Program-made: the position numbers and the translations under genes
Shown: positions 17,790 through 27,282 of the stretch, piece by piece
How positions within the stretch are numbered: position 1 is the first letter of the stretch
How the letters are laid out: each line of letters starts with the position of its first letter
Source of the DNA: Mycolicibacterium fallax
GTDB lineage: Bacteria; Actinomycetota; Actinomycetes; Mycobacteriales; Mycobacteriaceae
Assembly (NCBI RefSeq): GCF_010726955.1
Contig: NZ_AP022603.1
Coordinates: 2,542,001 to 2,606,000, forward strand
DNA: 64,000 nt
Direction: 5' to 3'
The notes under the pieces: model-generated
What the model saw: the letters and a program-made list of their open reading frames with translations, nothing else
Told to the model about the DNA's origin: nothing
Databases searched by the model: none

Positions 17790-18395
17790 TCAGGTCGGAA
17801 GATTTTCCGGCTTGCCCTTCAGGCCCCGCCAGAACAGGTTGATCAGCAACTCGGCGGCATCGTCGACGTCGACGTCGCCGACACTGACCTGGTTCGCCAC
17901 CGCCTCACCGGCGCCGACCAGCGCGACGGCGATCAGCTGAAAGTCGATGTCCGGGTCGGGATTTCGAGTGCCCGCCGACAACAGCCGGGCGACCATCTCG
18001 ATGACCCGCTCGCGGCCCTCGCGCACGGTGTGGGCAAACGCCTGCGAACTGGTCGCCTGGGTGTACAGCACGATCCAGGACGCCCGGTTGGTGTCGATGT
18101 ACTTCAGGTACGCACCGATGGTGTTGCGCAGCATGTCCCGCGCCGGCAGCGTGAAGTCGACCTCGGCGCCGACGGCCTCGATGAACCGGCCCAGTTCCCG
18201 ATCCAGCACCGCGCCGAACAGGTCCTCCTTGGAGCCGTAGTACAGGTACAACATCGGTTTGGAGATCTCCGCGCGCGCGGCGATCGCGTCCATCGACGTC
18301 TCGTGGTAGCCGCTGACCGAGAACTCCTGGACCGCGGCGTCGAGCATCTGCTGTTCGCGCACCGCGCGCGGCAGCCGCTTCGTTCCGCCGGCCAT
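17790..18395 (-). CDS. TetR-family transcriptional regulator (Rv0238-like)
   Basis: A 201-aa regulator. The N-terminal helix-turn-helix spans about residues 18-55: MLDAAVQEFSVSGYHETSMD and AARAEISKPMLYLYYGSKEDL. The C-terminal ligand-binding domain is variable. It occupies the Rv0238 position between lpqI and htdX and is a natural candidate to bind the fadE5/fabG4 palindromes or the adjacent repeat array; neither is shown. Its promoter lies in the 44 bp after lpqI, or it may be read through from lpqI. Confidence 0.9.
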   Translation of the reverse strand: MAGGTKRLPRAVREQQMLDAAVQEFSVSGYHETSMDAIAARAEISKPMLYLYYGSKEDLFGAVLDRELGRFIEAVGAEVDFTLPARDMLRNTIGAYLKYIDTNRASWIVLYTQATSSQAFAHTVREGRERVIEMVARLLSAGTRNPDPDIDFQLIAVALVGAGEAVANQVSVGDVDVDDAAELLINLFWRGLKGKPENLPT

Positions 18396-18439
18396 CTGTC
18401 ACCTCCCGATCCGAATCCGGACACAGAGTATGCGGCCGA

Positions 18440-19630
18440 TCAGCAGGGCAGCGCCCCGCCCTTCATCGCCACCGCACGGCGCAGCGCCTCGTCGACCCGG
18501 GCCTGCGGCAGCTCACCGGAGTTCACCGCGGCCTCCAACCGGTCCAGCACCGCGGGCACCTCGGCGGTGGTCACCCACAGCGCGACATCAGCACCGGCGG
18601 CCAGCGCCTTGAGCACCGCCTCCGGCACCGGGTAGACATCGCTGATCGCCTGCATCGAGGACAGGTCGTCGGTGAACACCGCACCGCCGAAGCCCATCTG
18701 GCGCAGCAGCCCGTAGGCCGCCGGGCTCAGCGAGGACTGCTGGCCGCCGGTCAGCCCGGGCACCGCCATGTGGCCGACCATCACCGCGGCCGGCCCGGCC
18801 CCGATCAGCGCCCGGTACGGCACCAGGTCGCTGGTCTCCAGATCGGCCAGCGGCGGGGTGGTCACGCCGCCGGTGTGCGAGTCTCCGGAGGCCCGGCCGT
18901 GACCGGGGAAGTGCTTGTAGACCGGCAGCAGTCCGCCGTCGCGCAGCCCGGCTGCATAGGCGCCGGCGTACTCGGTGACGACGTTCGGGTCGCCGCTGAA
19001 GGAGCGGTCACCGATCGCGCCGTCGGCGTCGCCGGCGGTGACGTCGAGCACCGGGGCGAAGTCAATGGTGATGCCCAGCCCGGACATCTTGCGGGCCCGC
19101 TCGGCGGCGATCGCCCGGACCTGCTCGGGGGTGTTGTTCGCGGCCAGCTCGCGCGGCGACGGCTGGGCGCCGATGACCGACTTCAGCCGGGACACCCGGC
19201 CGCCTTCCTCGTCGACGCTGACGGCCAGCGGGATCGCGCCGGCGGCGGCCTTGACCTCGGCCAGCGGGCCGCCCAGCATCGACAGGTCGGTCCAGCTGCC
19301 GATGAAGATGCCGCCGACGTGATGTTCGGTGACCACGGCCCGGGCGTCGGCGGCGTTGCGCACCCCGACCATCAGCAGCTGGGCCAGCTGATCGCGCAGC
19401 GACAGGGTGCCGCAGACCGGGGCCTTCGGCGCCGGGGCCAGCGTGCGGGCGGCCGGTGTGACCGGGGGCGCGGCGTGCGCGACACCCACACCGCCGTCGG
19501 AACCGGCACGGACCTGCAGCCCGATCACCACCGCGGCGACCATCGCCACAACGGCCAGGAAACTGAGGATGATGGTGCGCGGGCGGGTGGCTACGCGGGC
19601 GGCGTTGCCCTTCTTCGGGGACGTCGACAT
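18440..19630 (-). CDS. lpqI: Beta-N-acetylglucosaminidase LpqI (GH3/NagZ-like)
   Basis: A 396-aa GH3 protein matching Rv0237 across the catalytic domain: VSVDEEGGRVSRL, TIDFAPVLDVT, the His/Asp acid-base loop KHFPGHGRASGDSHTG, and the nucleophile Asp in VFTDDLSSM. It hydrolyses GlcNAc from peptidoglycan fragments during wall recycling. Unlike the M. tuberculosis lipoprotein it has no lipobox Cys; the N-terminus (TIILSFLAVVAMVAAVVIGL) is a transmembrane or Sec signal segment with a possible AHA cleavage site. I chose the ATG giving MSTSPKKG; a longer upstream frame has no support. Confidence 0.88.
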   Translation of the reverse strand: MSTSPKKGNAARVATRPRTIILSFLAVVAMVAAVVIGLQVRAGSDGGVGVAHAAPPVTPAARTLAPAPKAPVCGTLSLRDQLAQLLMVGVRNAADARAVVTEHHVGGIFIGSWTDLSMLGGPLAEVKAAAGAIPLAVSVDEEGGRVSRLKSVIGAQPSPRELAANNTPEQVRAIAAERARKMSGLGITIDFAPVLDVTAGDADGAIGDRSFSGDPNVVTEYAGAYAAGLRDGGLLPVYKHFPGHGRASGDSHTGGVTTPPLADLETSDLVPYRALIGAGPAAVMVGHMAVPGLTGGQQSSLSPAAYGLLRQMGFGGAVFTDDLSSMQAISDVYPVPEAVLKALAAGADVALWVTTAEVPAVLDRLEAAVNSGELPQARVDEALRRAVAMKGGALPC

Positions 19631-19700
19631 GGCCGGAATCCTAACCCGCGCGCCCCGCAGAACCCGCTTCGCCGCCGGACCCAGGTGATAGTCATGAGGG

Positions 19701-20162
19701 ATGACCGTCGTCGTCATCGCCTACGACGGCACCCCGAACGCGCGGCGTGCCGTGGGCTTCGCCGCACGCTTTCTCGCCCCGCACCGCACCGTCGTGCTGA
19801 CCGTCTGGCAGCCGCTGCGGCAGCCGACCGAGCAGGCCAGCTACGACCTCGACGGCCCGCCGGACCCGCGCGACCCCGACGACGTGGACATCGCCCTGGC
19901 CGACGCCCAGCGCACCAACGACGAGGGCATCGCGCTGGCCCGCAGCTCCGGTCTGCCCGCCGAGCCACTGTGCGTGGCGGTCCGCTCCACGGTGTGGCGC
20001 ACCATCATCGACACCGCCGACCGGCTCGACGCCGACCTGATCATCACCGGCACCCGCGGCACCACCGGATTCCGGGCCCTGCTGCAGTCCAGCATCGCCG
20101 ACCGGGTGCTGCGCCGCGGCCGCCGACCGGTGCTCATCATTCCGCCCGGGCCCGCGTCCTGA
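19701..20162 (+). CDS. Universal stress protein (UspA-like, single domain)
   Basis: A 153-aa protein with the Usp N-terminus VVVIAYDGTPNARRAV and the C-terminal nucleotide-loop region LIITGTRGTTGFRALLQSS...RRPVLIIP. The GxxGx9G(S/T) ATP-binding pattern is only approximately kept, so ATP binding is uncertain. Divergent from lpqI with 70 bp between. The biological role is not deducible beyond stress or signalling. Confidence 0.85.
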   Translation: MTVVVIAYDGTPNARRAVGFAARFLAPHRTVVLTVWQPLRQPTEQASYDLDGPPDPRDPDDVDIALADAQRTNDEGIALARSSGLPAEPLCVAVRSTVWRTIIDTADRLDADLIITGTRGTTGFRALLQSSIADRVLRRGRRPVLIIPPGPAS

Positions 20163-20238
20163 CCGGGGCGCAACGGGTGTCATCTGCTAGGTTGGCGGGC
20201 GACTCAACCATCCGTCGTCCCCGCCGAGGAGAGCCCAC

Positions 20239-20412
20239 ATGACCCGGTTCGTGGTGCCGGCCGCCGCCAGCATCGTGGTCGGCCTGCTGCTCGGCGCGGC
20301 CGGTGTGTTCGGCGTGACGCTGATGGTGCAGCAGGACACCAAGCCCCCGGTGTCCGCCGGCAACCCGGATTCGGCCGTGCTCAACCGCGTCGAATACGGC
20401 GAGCGGAAATAA
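20239..20412 (+). CDS. Small DUF2613-type membrane/secreted protein (Rv0236A-like)
   Basis: This 57-aa protein reads MTRFVVPAAASIVVGLLLGA onward, a single N-terminal hydrophobic helix, then a short polar tail ending VEYGERK. Size and position immediately before aftD match Rv0236A. GAGGAG lies 7 bp before the ATG. The function is unknown; conserved linkage suggests a role with AftD in arabinan assembly. Confidence 0.82.
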   Translation: MTRFVVPAAASIVVGLLLGAAGVFGVTLMVQQDTKPPVSAGNPDSAVLNRVEYGERK

Positions 20413-20492
20413 CCGCAGGCACCGCCGCATCACCGACCCTTCGGGGCGGGTCGGACCCGGGTGCACCGCGGCCCGGCCTGTCCCGACGCTGG

Positions 20493-23400
20493 TTGTGGCT
20501 GGTCGGCGCGCTCGCGCTGATCCTGACCTTCGCGCAGTCCCCCGGCCTGATCTCCCCGGACACCAAGCTCGACCTGACCGCCAACCCGCTGCAGTTCCTG
20601 GGCCGGGCGGCGAACCTGTGGAACTCCGACCTGCCGTTCGGGCAGACCCAGAACCAGTCCTACGGCTACCTGTTCCCGCACGGCACCTTCTTCGCGCTCG
20701 GTGATTTGCTCGGCCTGCCCGGCTGGGTCACCCAGCGGCTGTGGTGGGCACTGCTGCTGGCCGCCGGGTTCTGGGGGCTGCTGCGGTTGGCCGAGGCACT
20801 CGGCATCGGCACCACCTCCTCGCGGGTGGTCGCCGCGACCGCGTTCGCGTTGTCGCCGCGGGCGCTGACCACGCTGGGCTCCATCTCCTCGGAGACGCTG
20901 CCGATGCTGCTGGCACCGTGGGTGCTGCTGCCGGTGGTGCTGGCGTTCCGCGGCGACGGCACCACGCCGCGGGTGCTGGCCGCCCGGTCCGCCGTCGCGC
21001 TGGCCCTGATGGGCGCGGTCAACGCGGTCGCGACGCTGACCGCCTGCCTGCCCGCGCTGATCTGGTGGGCCGCGCACCGCCCCAATCGACGCTGGTGGCG
21101 GTTCTCCGGCTGGTGGCTGGCCGCCAGCGCACTGGCCGTCACCTGGTGGCTGATCCCGCTGCTGCTGCTCGGCCGGATCAGCCCGCCGTTCCTGGACTTC
21201 ATCGAATCCTCCGGGGTGACCACCCGGTGGGCGTCGCTGACCGAGGTGCTGCGCGGCACCGACAGCTGGACCCCGTTCGTCGCACCGGACGCCACCGCGG
21301 GCAGCTCCCTGGTCACCGGGTCGGTCGCGGTGCTGGCCACCACCCTGGTCGCCGCCGGCGGGCTGGCCGGGCTGGCCCTGCGCAGCATGCCGGCCCGCGG
21401 CCGGCTGATCACCATGCTGCTGATCGGGGTGGCGCTGCTGGCCGCCGGGTACGCCGGCGGGCTGGGCTCCCCGATCGCCGAGCAGGTGCAGAACTTCCTG
21501 GACGGGCCCGGGGCCCCGCTGCGCAACGTGCACAAGCTGGAACCGGTGATCCGGATCCCGATCGTGCTGGGCATCGCCCACCTGCTCGGCCGCATCCCAC
21601 TGCCCGGCGCCGCCCCCACCGCGGTGTGGCGGCGGGCCTTCACCCATCCCGAGGAGGACCGCCGGGTCGCGGTCGGGATCGTGGTACTGGCCGCGCTGGC
21701 CGCGGCGACGTCGCTGGCCTGGACCGGCCGGCTGCTGCCGCCCGGCGGGTTCACCGCCATCCCCGACCACTGGCAGCAGGCCGCCGACTGGATCACCGGG
21801 CACAACACCGGCGACCCCCTGGCATCCCGGGTGCTGGTGGTGCCCGGCGCCCCGTTCGCCAACCAGACCTGGGGCAACAGTCACGACGAACCGCTGCAGG
21901 TGCTGGCCACCACGCCGTGGGGGGTCCGCGACTCCATCCCGCTGAACCCGCCGCAGACCATCCGGGCGCTGGACTCGGTGCAGCGGCTGCTGGCCGCGGG
22001 CCGGCCGTCGGCCGGACTGGCCGACACGCTGGCCCGGCAGGGAATCGGCTACCTGGTGGTCCGCAACGACCTGGACCCCGACGCCTCCCGGTCGGCGCGG
22101 CCGATCCTGGTACACCGCGCCGTCGACGGCTCCCCCGGCCTGGAGAAGGTCGCCGAGTTCGGCGAGCAGGTCGGTCCCGGCCTGCTGGAGGGCTTCATCA
22201 CCGACAGCGGGCTGCGGCCGCACTACCCGGCCGTCCAGATCTACCGGGTCACCGGCGCCGGCAACGCGATGTCGCCCTACCTGGCCGACATCGCCGCGAT
22301 GCCCCGCATCGACGGCGGGCCCGAGGCGCTCGCCCGACTCGACGAACGCCGCCGGCTGCGGCACCGACCGCCGCTGGGGCCGGTGCTGCTGACCCAGGAC
22401 GCGGTCGCCGCCGGGCTGCCCACCCCGCTGGTCACCGTCACCGACACCCCGGTGGACCGGGAGACCGACTACGGCCGGGTCGACGACCATTCCTCGGCCG
22501 CCCGCGCCGACGGCGACGCCCGGCACACCCACAATCGGTCCAAGGACTACCCGGCGCCCGGGGCGGCGCCGGTGCACGCCGGCTGGACCGGCGGCCGGCT
22601 GACCGTCTCCAGCTCCGCGGCGGATTCCACCGCGCTGCCCGTCGTCGCACCGTCGACCGGGGCACCGGCGGCGATCGACGGGGACAGCGCGACCGCCTGG
22701 GTGTCCAACTCGCTGCAGGCCGCGGTCGGCCAGTGGCTGCAGGTCGACTTCGACCATCCGGTCACCAACGCCACCGTGTCGATCACCCCGAGCGCCACCG
22801 CCGTCGGCGCCCAGGTCCGCCGGATCGAGATCTCCACCAGCAACGGCACCACCTCGCTGCGGTTCGACGAGCCCGGCCGGCCGCTGATCGTCGCGCTGCC
22901 CTACGGCGAGACCCCGTGGGTCCGGATCACCGCCACCGGCACCGACGACGGCAGTTCCGGCGTGCAGTTCGGCATCACCGACCTGTCCGTCACCCAGTAC
23001 GACGCGTCCGGGTTCGCCCACCCGGTGAACCTGCGGCACACCCTGCTGGTGCCCGGCCCGCCGGCCGGCGCCGCGGTCGCCGACTGGGACCTGGGCCAGG
23101 AGCTGCTCGGCCGGCCCGGCTGCGCGGCGGGCACCGACGCCGTGCACTGCGCGGCCGCGATGGCGGTGGCACCGGAGGAACCGGTGAACCTCAGCCGCAC
23201 CCTGACCGTGCCCGAGCCGACCACGGTGGTCCCGACGGTGTGGGTCCGCCCGCGCCAGGGCCCCACGCTGGCCGACCTGATCCGCGCGCCAGGCGCCAGC
23301 TACGCCGAGGGCGACTCCGATGCCGTCGACGTGGCGGGCTCGGCGTACGCCGCCACCGACGGCGACCCGCGCACCTCCTGGACCGCGCCGCAACACTTCG

Positions 23401-24662
23401 TGCCCGGCCACGGCAGCCCGACGCTGACGGTGCGGCTGCCGGCGGCCACCGAGGTCGGCGGGCTGCGGCTGACGCCGAGCGCCGCGACGCTGCCGACCCA
23501 CCCGAGCCTGGTCGCCGTCGACCTCGGCACCGGCCCGCAGGTGCGATCCCTGCAGACCGACGGGCCGACCACGCTCACGCTGACCCCGCACCGCACCGAC
23601 ACCATCCGGATCAGCCTGCTGGACTGGACCGACGTGATCGACCGCACCGCGCTGGGCTTCGACCAGCTCAAACCGCCCGGCCTGGCCGAGCTGGTGGCGC
23701 TGACCCCCGGCGGCACCGCCATCGCGCCCGCCGACACCGCCGTCAACGCCGACCGGGTGGTGACGCTGGCCTGCGGCCGGGGCCCGGTGATCGGCCTGGC
23801 CGGGCAGTTCGTGCAGACCTCGGTGCGCACCACCGTCGGCGCGCTGCTGGCCGGCGAACCCATTCCGGCGCGGCCGTGCCGCACCGCGCCGATCGCGCTG
23901 CCGGCCGGCCCGCAGGAGCTGATCATCAGCCCCGGGCAGGCGTTCGTCGTCGACGGCGCCGAACTGGCCACCCCGCTGGCCGCCCGGGTGCCGACCGCGC
24001 ACGCCGAGCCGGCGCCGACCGGGGCGTGGTCCACCGACCGTCGCGAGGTGCGGGTGTCCGCGGCGCCGGGCGAGCGGGCCCTGGTGGTGCCCGAGAGCGT
24101 CAGCCCCGGCTGGACCGCCCGCGGCCCGGACGGGTCGGTGCTGCGGCCGCTGATCGTCAACGGCTGGCAGCAGGGCTGGGTGGTGCCGGCCGGCGCCGAC
24201 GGCACGGTCACGCTGAGCTTCGGCTCCAACACCGCCTACCGGGCCGGGCTGGCCGGCGGCCTGGCGCTGCTGCCGCTGTTGCTGCTGCTGGCCCTATGGC
24301 CGGCCCGGCGGACCGAGCGGGGCGCGCCGCCTGCCCCCTGGGCCCCGCCGCCCGCGGTGGCGACCGCCGGGATGCTGGTGGCCGGGACCCTGATCTCCGG
24401 GCCGGCCGGGCTGGCGGTGTTCGCCGGCGCCGCCGGGCTGCGGTATCTGCTGGCCGATCGCCCGCGGGCGACCCGGTGGGTGACCCTCGGCGGGGTGCCG
24501 GCCGGGCTGATCCTGGCCGGCTGCGTGCTGTCGCGGTATCCGTGGCGCTCGGTGGACGGCTACGTCGGGCATTCCGCCGGGGTGCAGCTGCTGGCGCTGA
24601 TCTCGGTCGCGCTGCTGGCCGCCTCCGTCCTGCCGTACTCGCCGAGGGCAGCTCGGCAGTAA
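20493..24662 (+). CDS. aftD: Arabinofuranosyltransferase AftD
   Basis: A 1389-aa giant GT-C glycosyltransferase matching Rv0236c (about 1400 aa). An N-terminal multi-spanning domain contains ISPDTKLDL and FPHGTFFALGDLLG. A long periplasmic region includes two discoidin/CBM-like modules (about residues 720-840 and 930-1060), and C-terminal transmembrane helices begin near residue 1250. It adds alpha-(1->3) arabinofuranose branches to arabinogalactan/lipoarabinomannan from decaprenyl-phospho-arabinose. The start is uncertain: TTG 20493 is the first recognised start after the upstream stop, yet coding-like sequence (LSRRWLWLV) continues 5' of it. Confidence 0.92.
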   Translation: MWLVGALALILTFAQSPGLISPDTKLDLTANPLQFLGRAANLWNSDLPFGQTQNQSYGYLFPHGTFFALGDLLGLPGWVTQRLWWALLLAAGFWGLLRLAEALGIGTTSSRVVAATAFALSPRALTTLGSISSETLPMLLAPWVLLPVVLAFRGDGTTPRVLAARSAVALALMGAVNAVATLTACLPALIWWAAHRPNRRWWRFSGWWLAASALAVTWWLIPLLLLGRISPPFLDFIESSGVTTRWASLTEVLRGTDSWTPFVAPDATAGSSLVTGSVAVLATTLVAAGGLAGLALRSMPARGRLITMLLIGVALLAAGYAGGLGSPIAEQVQNFLDGPGAPLRNVHKLEPVIRIPIVLGIAHLLGRIPLPGAAPTAVWRRAFTHPEEDRRVAVGIVVLAALAAATSLAWTGRLLPPGGFTAIPDHWQQAADWITGHNTGDPLASRVLVVPGAPFANQTWGNSHDEPLQVLATTPWGVRDSIPLNPPQTIRALDSVQRLLAAGRPSAGLADTLARQGIGYLVVRNDLDPDASRSARPILVHRAVDGSPGLEKVAEFGEQVGPGLLEGFITDSGLRPHYPAVQIYRVTGAGNAMSPYLADIAAMPRIDGGPEALARLDERRRLRHRPPLGPVLLTQDAVAAGLPTPLVTVTDTPVDRETDYGRVDDHSSAARADGDARHTHNRSKDYPAPGAAPVHAGWTGGRLTVSSSAADSTALPVVAPSTGAPAAIDGDSATAWVSNSLQAAVGQWLQVDFDHPVTNATVSITPSATAVGAQVRRIEISTSNGTTSLRFDEPGRPLIVALPYGETPWVRITATGTDDGSSGVQFGITDLSVTQYDASGFAHPVNLRHTLLVPGPPAGAAVADWDLGQELLGRPGCAAGTDAVHCAAAMAVAPEEPVNLSRTLTVPEPTTVVPTVWVRPRQGPTLADLIRAPGASYAEGDSDAVDVAGSAYAATDGDPRTSWTAPQHFVPGHGSPTLTVRLPAATEVGGLRLTPSAATLPTHPSLVAVDLGTGPQVRSLQTDGPTTLTLTPHRTDTIRISLLDWTDVIDRTALGFDQLKPPGLAELVALTPGGTAIAPADTAVNADRVVTLACGRGPVIGLAGQFVQTSVRTTVGALLAGEPIPARPCRTAPIALPAGPQELIISPGQAFVVDGAELATPLAARVPTAHAEPAPTGAWSTDRREVRVSAAPGERALVVPESVSPGWTARGPDGSVLRPLIVNGWQQGWVVPAGADGTVTLSFGSNTAYRAGLAGGLALLPLLLLLALWPARRTERGAPPAPWAPPPAVATAGMLVAGTLISGPAGLAVFAGAAGLRYLLADRPRATRWVTLGGVPAGLILAGCVLSRYPWRSVDGYVGHSAGVQLLALISVALLAASVLPYSPRAARQ

Positions 24663-24668
24663 GCAACC

Positions 24669-25850
24669 TCAGTGCGCGACGGCGGGCTCCGGGGTCTCGG
24701 TGACCGAACTGTCCAGCGGCGGCACCCGCCCGGAGCGGCGTTCCCAGTTCCGCAGCGCCTGCCGGCAGGGCTGCTCGACCAGCGCGTAGCTGACCGCGGC
24801 CATCGCGAAGCCGAAGATCAGCGTCAGGATCAGGATGATCACCATGTCGCCGTTGAAGACGAACCGGCCGACCACCGGGAACACCAAGGTCAGCGCCGCC
24901 AGATGCCAGACGAACAGGCCGTAGGACCAGCGGCCCAGGGTCACCATCAGCGGGCTGCCGAGCAGCCGGTGGCTGGTGTCGGGGCGGTCCAGCACCAGCG
25001 GGGCCAGCAGGCCGAACGCGATGATCGCGCCCATCGCGGTGCGCACGACGAACTGGTCCAGGGTCGCCGGCGTGAGCCCCTCCGGGCCGGCCACCGGGGA
25101 GGCCGACACCGCGTAGGCGACCAGCACGATCACCGCCATCAGGATCCGCCGGCGGGCCAGCCGGTGCACCCAGCCGATCGGGGTGACGGTCCACTCGGCC
25201 AGCAGCATCCCGGCGGCGAACCACGACCCGTAGGCCGGCGGCCAGTTCAGGAAGTTGACCCCGTCGGAGGTCTCGATCGGCAGCAGGCCCCAGGCCAGGC
25301 TGGCCGCGCCGACGGCGGCGATCACCGGGATCCGGGCCCGCACCGGCAGCCGGGCCGCGAAGAACGCCAGCAGCGGCAGCACCAGATAGAAGGTGACCTC
25401 CACCGACAGGCTCCACATCTGGGTCAGCCCGGGCGTCAGGGTCAGCGGCACATAGATCTGGGTCAGCGTCAGGTTCGCCAGCCACACCGTCGGGCTGGCG
25501 CCCCAGGCGTCGGGCAGCAGCAGCAGGATGATGACGACGGCGACCAGGTAACCGGGCATGATCCGGACCAGCCGGGAGCGCAGGTAGTGCACGGTCGGCG
25601 GCTTTCTGCGCAGCCCGCGGGCCGCGGCGGCGTGGCCGCGCCACAGCAAAAAGCCCGACAGCGCGAAGAACACCGCCACCGCCAGGTCGAACCGGCCCAG
25701 CAGCCGGCCCAGCGGCCCGGAGGACACCGCGGTCTGAAACGACACGTGGGTGATCACCACGCCGATCGCCGCCCAGGCCCGCAGCCCCTCCACCGCGGGC
25801 AGGAAGCCGCGGGTGCCGCCGACCTGCTGGTCCTCTGTTCGCTGCGTCAC
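24669..25850 (-). CDS. Acyltransferase-3 family membrane protein (Rv0228-like)
   Basis: A 393-aa protein with about ten transmembrane helices and the acyltransferase-3 hallmarks VEGLRAWAAIGVVITH (catalytic His), FFALSGFLLWR and SLSVEVTFYLVLPLLA. It transfers acyl groups across or at the membrane, typically to carbohydrate; its place in the arabinogalactan/lipid cluster suggests cell-envelope modification. GTG start. Convergent with aftD, stops 6 bp apart. Confidence 0.88.
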   Translation of the reverse strand: MTQRTEDQQVGGTRGFLPAVEGLRAWAAIGVVITHVSFQTAVSSGPLGRLLGRFDLAVAVFFALSGFLLWRGHAAAARGLRRKPPTVHYLRSRLVRIMPGYLVAVVIILLLLPDAWGASPTVWLANLTLTQIYVPLTLTPGLTQMWSLSVEVTFYLVLPLLAFFAARLPVRARIPVIAAVGAASLAWGLLPIETSDGVNFLNWPPAYGSWFAAGMLLAEWTVTPIGWVHRLARRRILMAVIVLVAYAVSASPVAGPEGLTPATLDQFVVRTAMGAIIAFGLLAPLVLDRPDTSHRLLGSPLMVTLGRWSYGLFVWHLAALTLVFPVVGRFVFNGDMVIILILTLIFGFAMAAVSYALVEQPCRQALRNWERRSGRVPPLDSSVTETPEPAVAH

Positions 25851-25992
25851 ACCCGCTCCGGTCGTCGGTCCTGCCCGCCCCCATATTGCCCGCCGCCGGC
25901 ACCGGCGGTGCCAGTGCCGACGGCACGGGCGGCGGCACGGCGATTGACACCGCTAATGGCACGGGGAATCGGTGGCCGGGCGATGGGCCGTT

Positions 25993-26012
25993 ACCCTATC
26001 TGCTGTTAGGGT
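25993..26012 (+). promoter_or_regulatory. Palindrome at the DUF3068 gene promoter
   Basis: ACCCTA-N8-TAGGGT is a perfect 6-bp inverted repeat. The right arm TAGGGT doubles as a -10-like hexamer for the gene at 26082. The intervening 25851-26081 region holds no gene. Confidence 0.35.
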
Positions 26013-26081
26013 CCAATGGCCGGAGGGTCGGGCGCTGCCCGCTGCCGCCGCAACCCGGATCCGGAAGGAAGGTACTGCAAC

Positions 26082-27278
26082 GTGAATCGTGCAGTTCTGT
26101 TGCGCATCGCGGCATGCGGCCTGCTTGGCCTGGGGTCCGGGCTGTTGATCGCCGCGCTGCTGTTGTCGACCTACACCTCGAGCCGGGTCCGCCAGATCCC
26201 GCTGGACCTGGACACCACGCTGGTCAGCAACGGCACCGGAACCGCGCTGGATCCCGCCTCGCTGCTCGGCGAGCGGTTCATCATCAGCAACGACGTGCCG
26301 CTGGTTTCCCAGCAGGCCCTCAGCGTCGAGCAGCCGTCCAACGCCGACGTCGTCACGCTGCAGGTCGGCACCTCGGTCAAGCGCACCGATCAGCAGCAGG
26401 ACAAGGGCCTGCTGCTGGCCATGGTCGACACCGTGACGCTGGACCGCAGCACCGCGATGGCGGTGTCCGACGACAACCATCCCGGCGGCTCGATGCAGAA
26501 GCCGCGCACCATCGAGGACACCAAGCCGGCGACCAACATCGCGCTGCCGCACGAGGGCCTGTCCTACCGGTTCCCGTTCGACACCGAGAAGAAGACCTAC
26601 CAGGTGTTCGACCCGATCGCGCAGCAGGCGTTCGACGCCAACTACGTCAACGAGGAAGACGTCAACGGCCTGACCACGCTGCGGTTCCAGCAGAACGTCG
26701 GCTACAACGCCGAGGGCAAGCTGGTCGAGCCGATCCGGTACGCCTCGCTGTACGAGAACGACGAGGACGGCGAGGTCACCGCCCGCGCCGAACTGTGGGG
26801 CATCGAGGGGGTCGACCCGCAGGAACCGATCACCATGACCCGCTACTACGCCGCGCAGCGGACGTTCTGGGTGGATCCGGTCTCCGGCACCATCGTCAAG
26901 TCCCAGGAACACGCGAACCACTACTACGCCCGCGAGGCGCTGCACCCGGAGGCCAGCCTGGCCGACTACAAGGTGACCTCCACCGAGAGCACCGTCGAGT
27001 CGCAGGTGGCGGCCGCCCGCTCCGAGCGCGACCGGATCGGCCTGTGGACCCGGGTGCTGCCGATCAGCTTCACCGCCGCCGGGTTGATCGCGTTGATCGC
27101 CGGCGCGCTGCTCGGCTCGTTCGGGCTGCGCACCGACGCCGCGCTGATCGACCCGGGCCTGGACAACCGGGGCGGGCTGTTCAGCCGCCGCCCCGCCGAC
27201 ACCGGGCCGATGCCCGCCGCGCAGGCCGAGACCGAGAAGCTGCCCGCGCTGCGACCGGACCTGCATCCCGACGAGTAG
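26082..27278 (+). CDS. DUF3068 membrane-anchored protein (Rv0227c-like)
   Basis: This 398-aa protein has an N-terminal transmembrane helix (residues 3-28), a large extracytoplasmic domain and a C-terminal helix near residues 325-350 (VLPISFTAAGLIALIAGAL) with a short cytoplasmic tail. It matches the DUF3068/PorA-like family represented by Rv0227c. The function is not established. It sits in the conserved arabinogalactan-linked cluster. The GTG start follows GGAAGGAAGG; an upstream ATG at 26016 would disrupt the N-terminal helix context. Confidence 0.85.
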   Translation: MNRAVLLRIAACGLLGLGSGLLIAALLLSTYTSSRVRQIPLDLDTTLVSNGTGTALDPASLLGERFIISNDVPLVSQQALSVEQPSNADVVTLQVGTSVKRTDQQQDKGLLLAMVDTVTLDRSTAMAVSDDNHPGGSMQKPRTIEDTKPATNIALPHEGLSYRFPFDTEKKTYQVFDPIAQQAFDANYVNEEDVNGLTTLRFQQNVGYNAEGKLVEPIRYASLYENDEDGEVTARAELWGIEGVDPQEPITMTRYYAAQRTFWVDPVSGTIVKSQEHANHYYAREALHPEASLADYKVTSTESTVESQVAAARSERDRIGLWTRVLPISFTAAGLIALIAGALLGSFGLRTDAALIDPGLDNRGGLFSRRPADTGPMPAAQAETEKLPALRPDLHPDE

Positions 27279-27282
27279 CCCG

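Noticed and set aside
20430..24703. Very long open frames antisense to and out of frame with aftD (over 1,000 codons each)
   Set aside because: They are Arg/Pro/Gly-rich shadows caused by high GC at codon third positions; aftD itself has clear family motifs.
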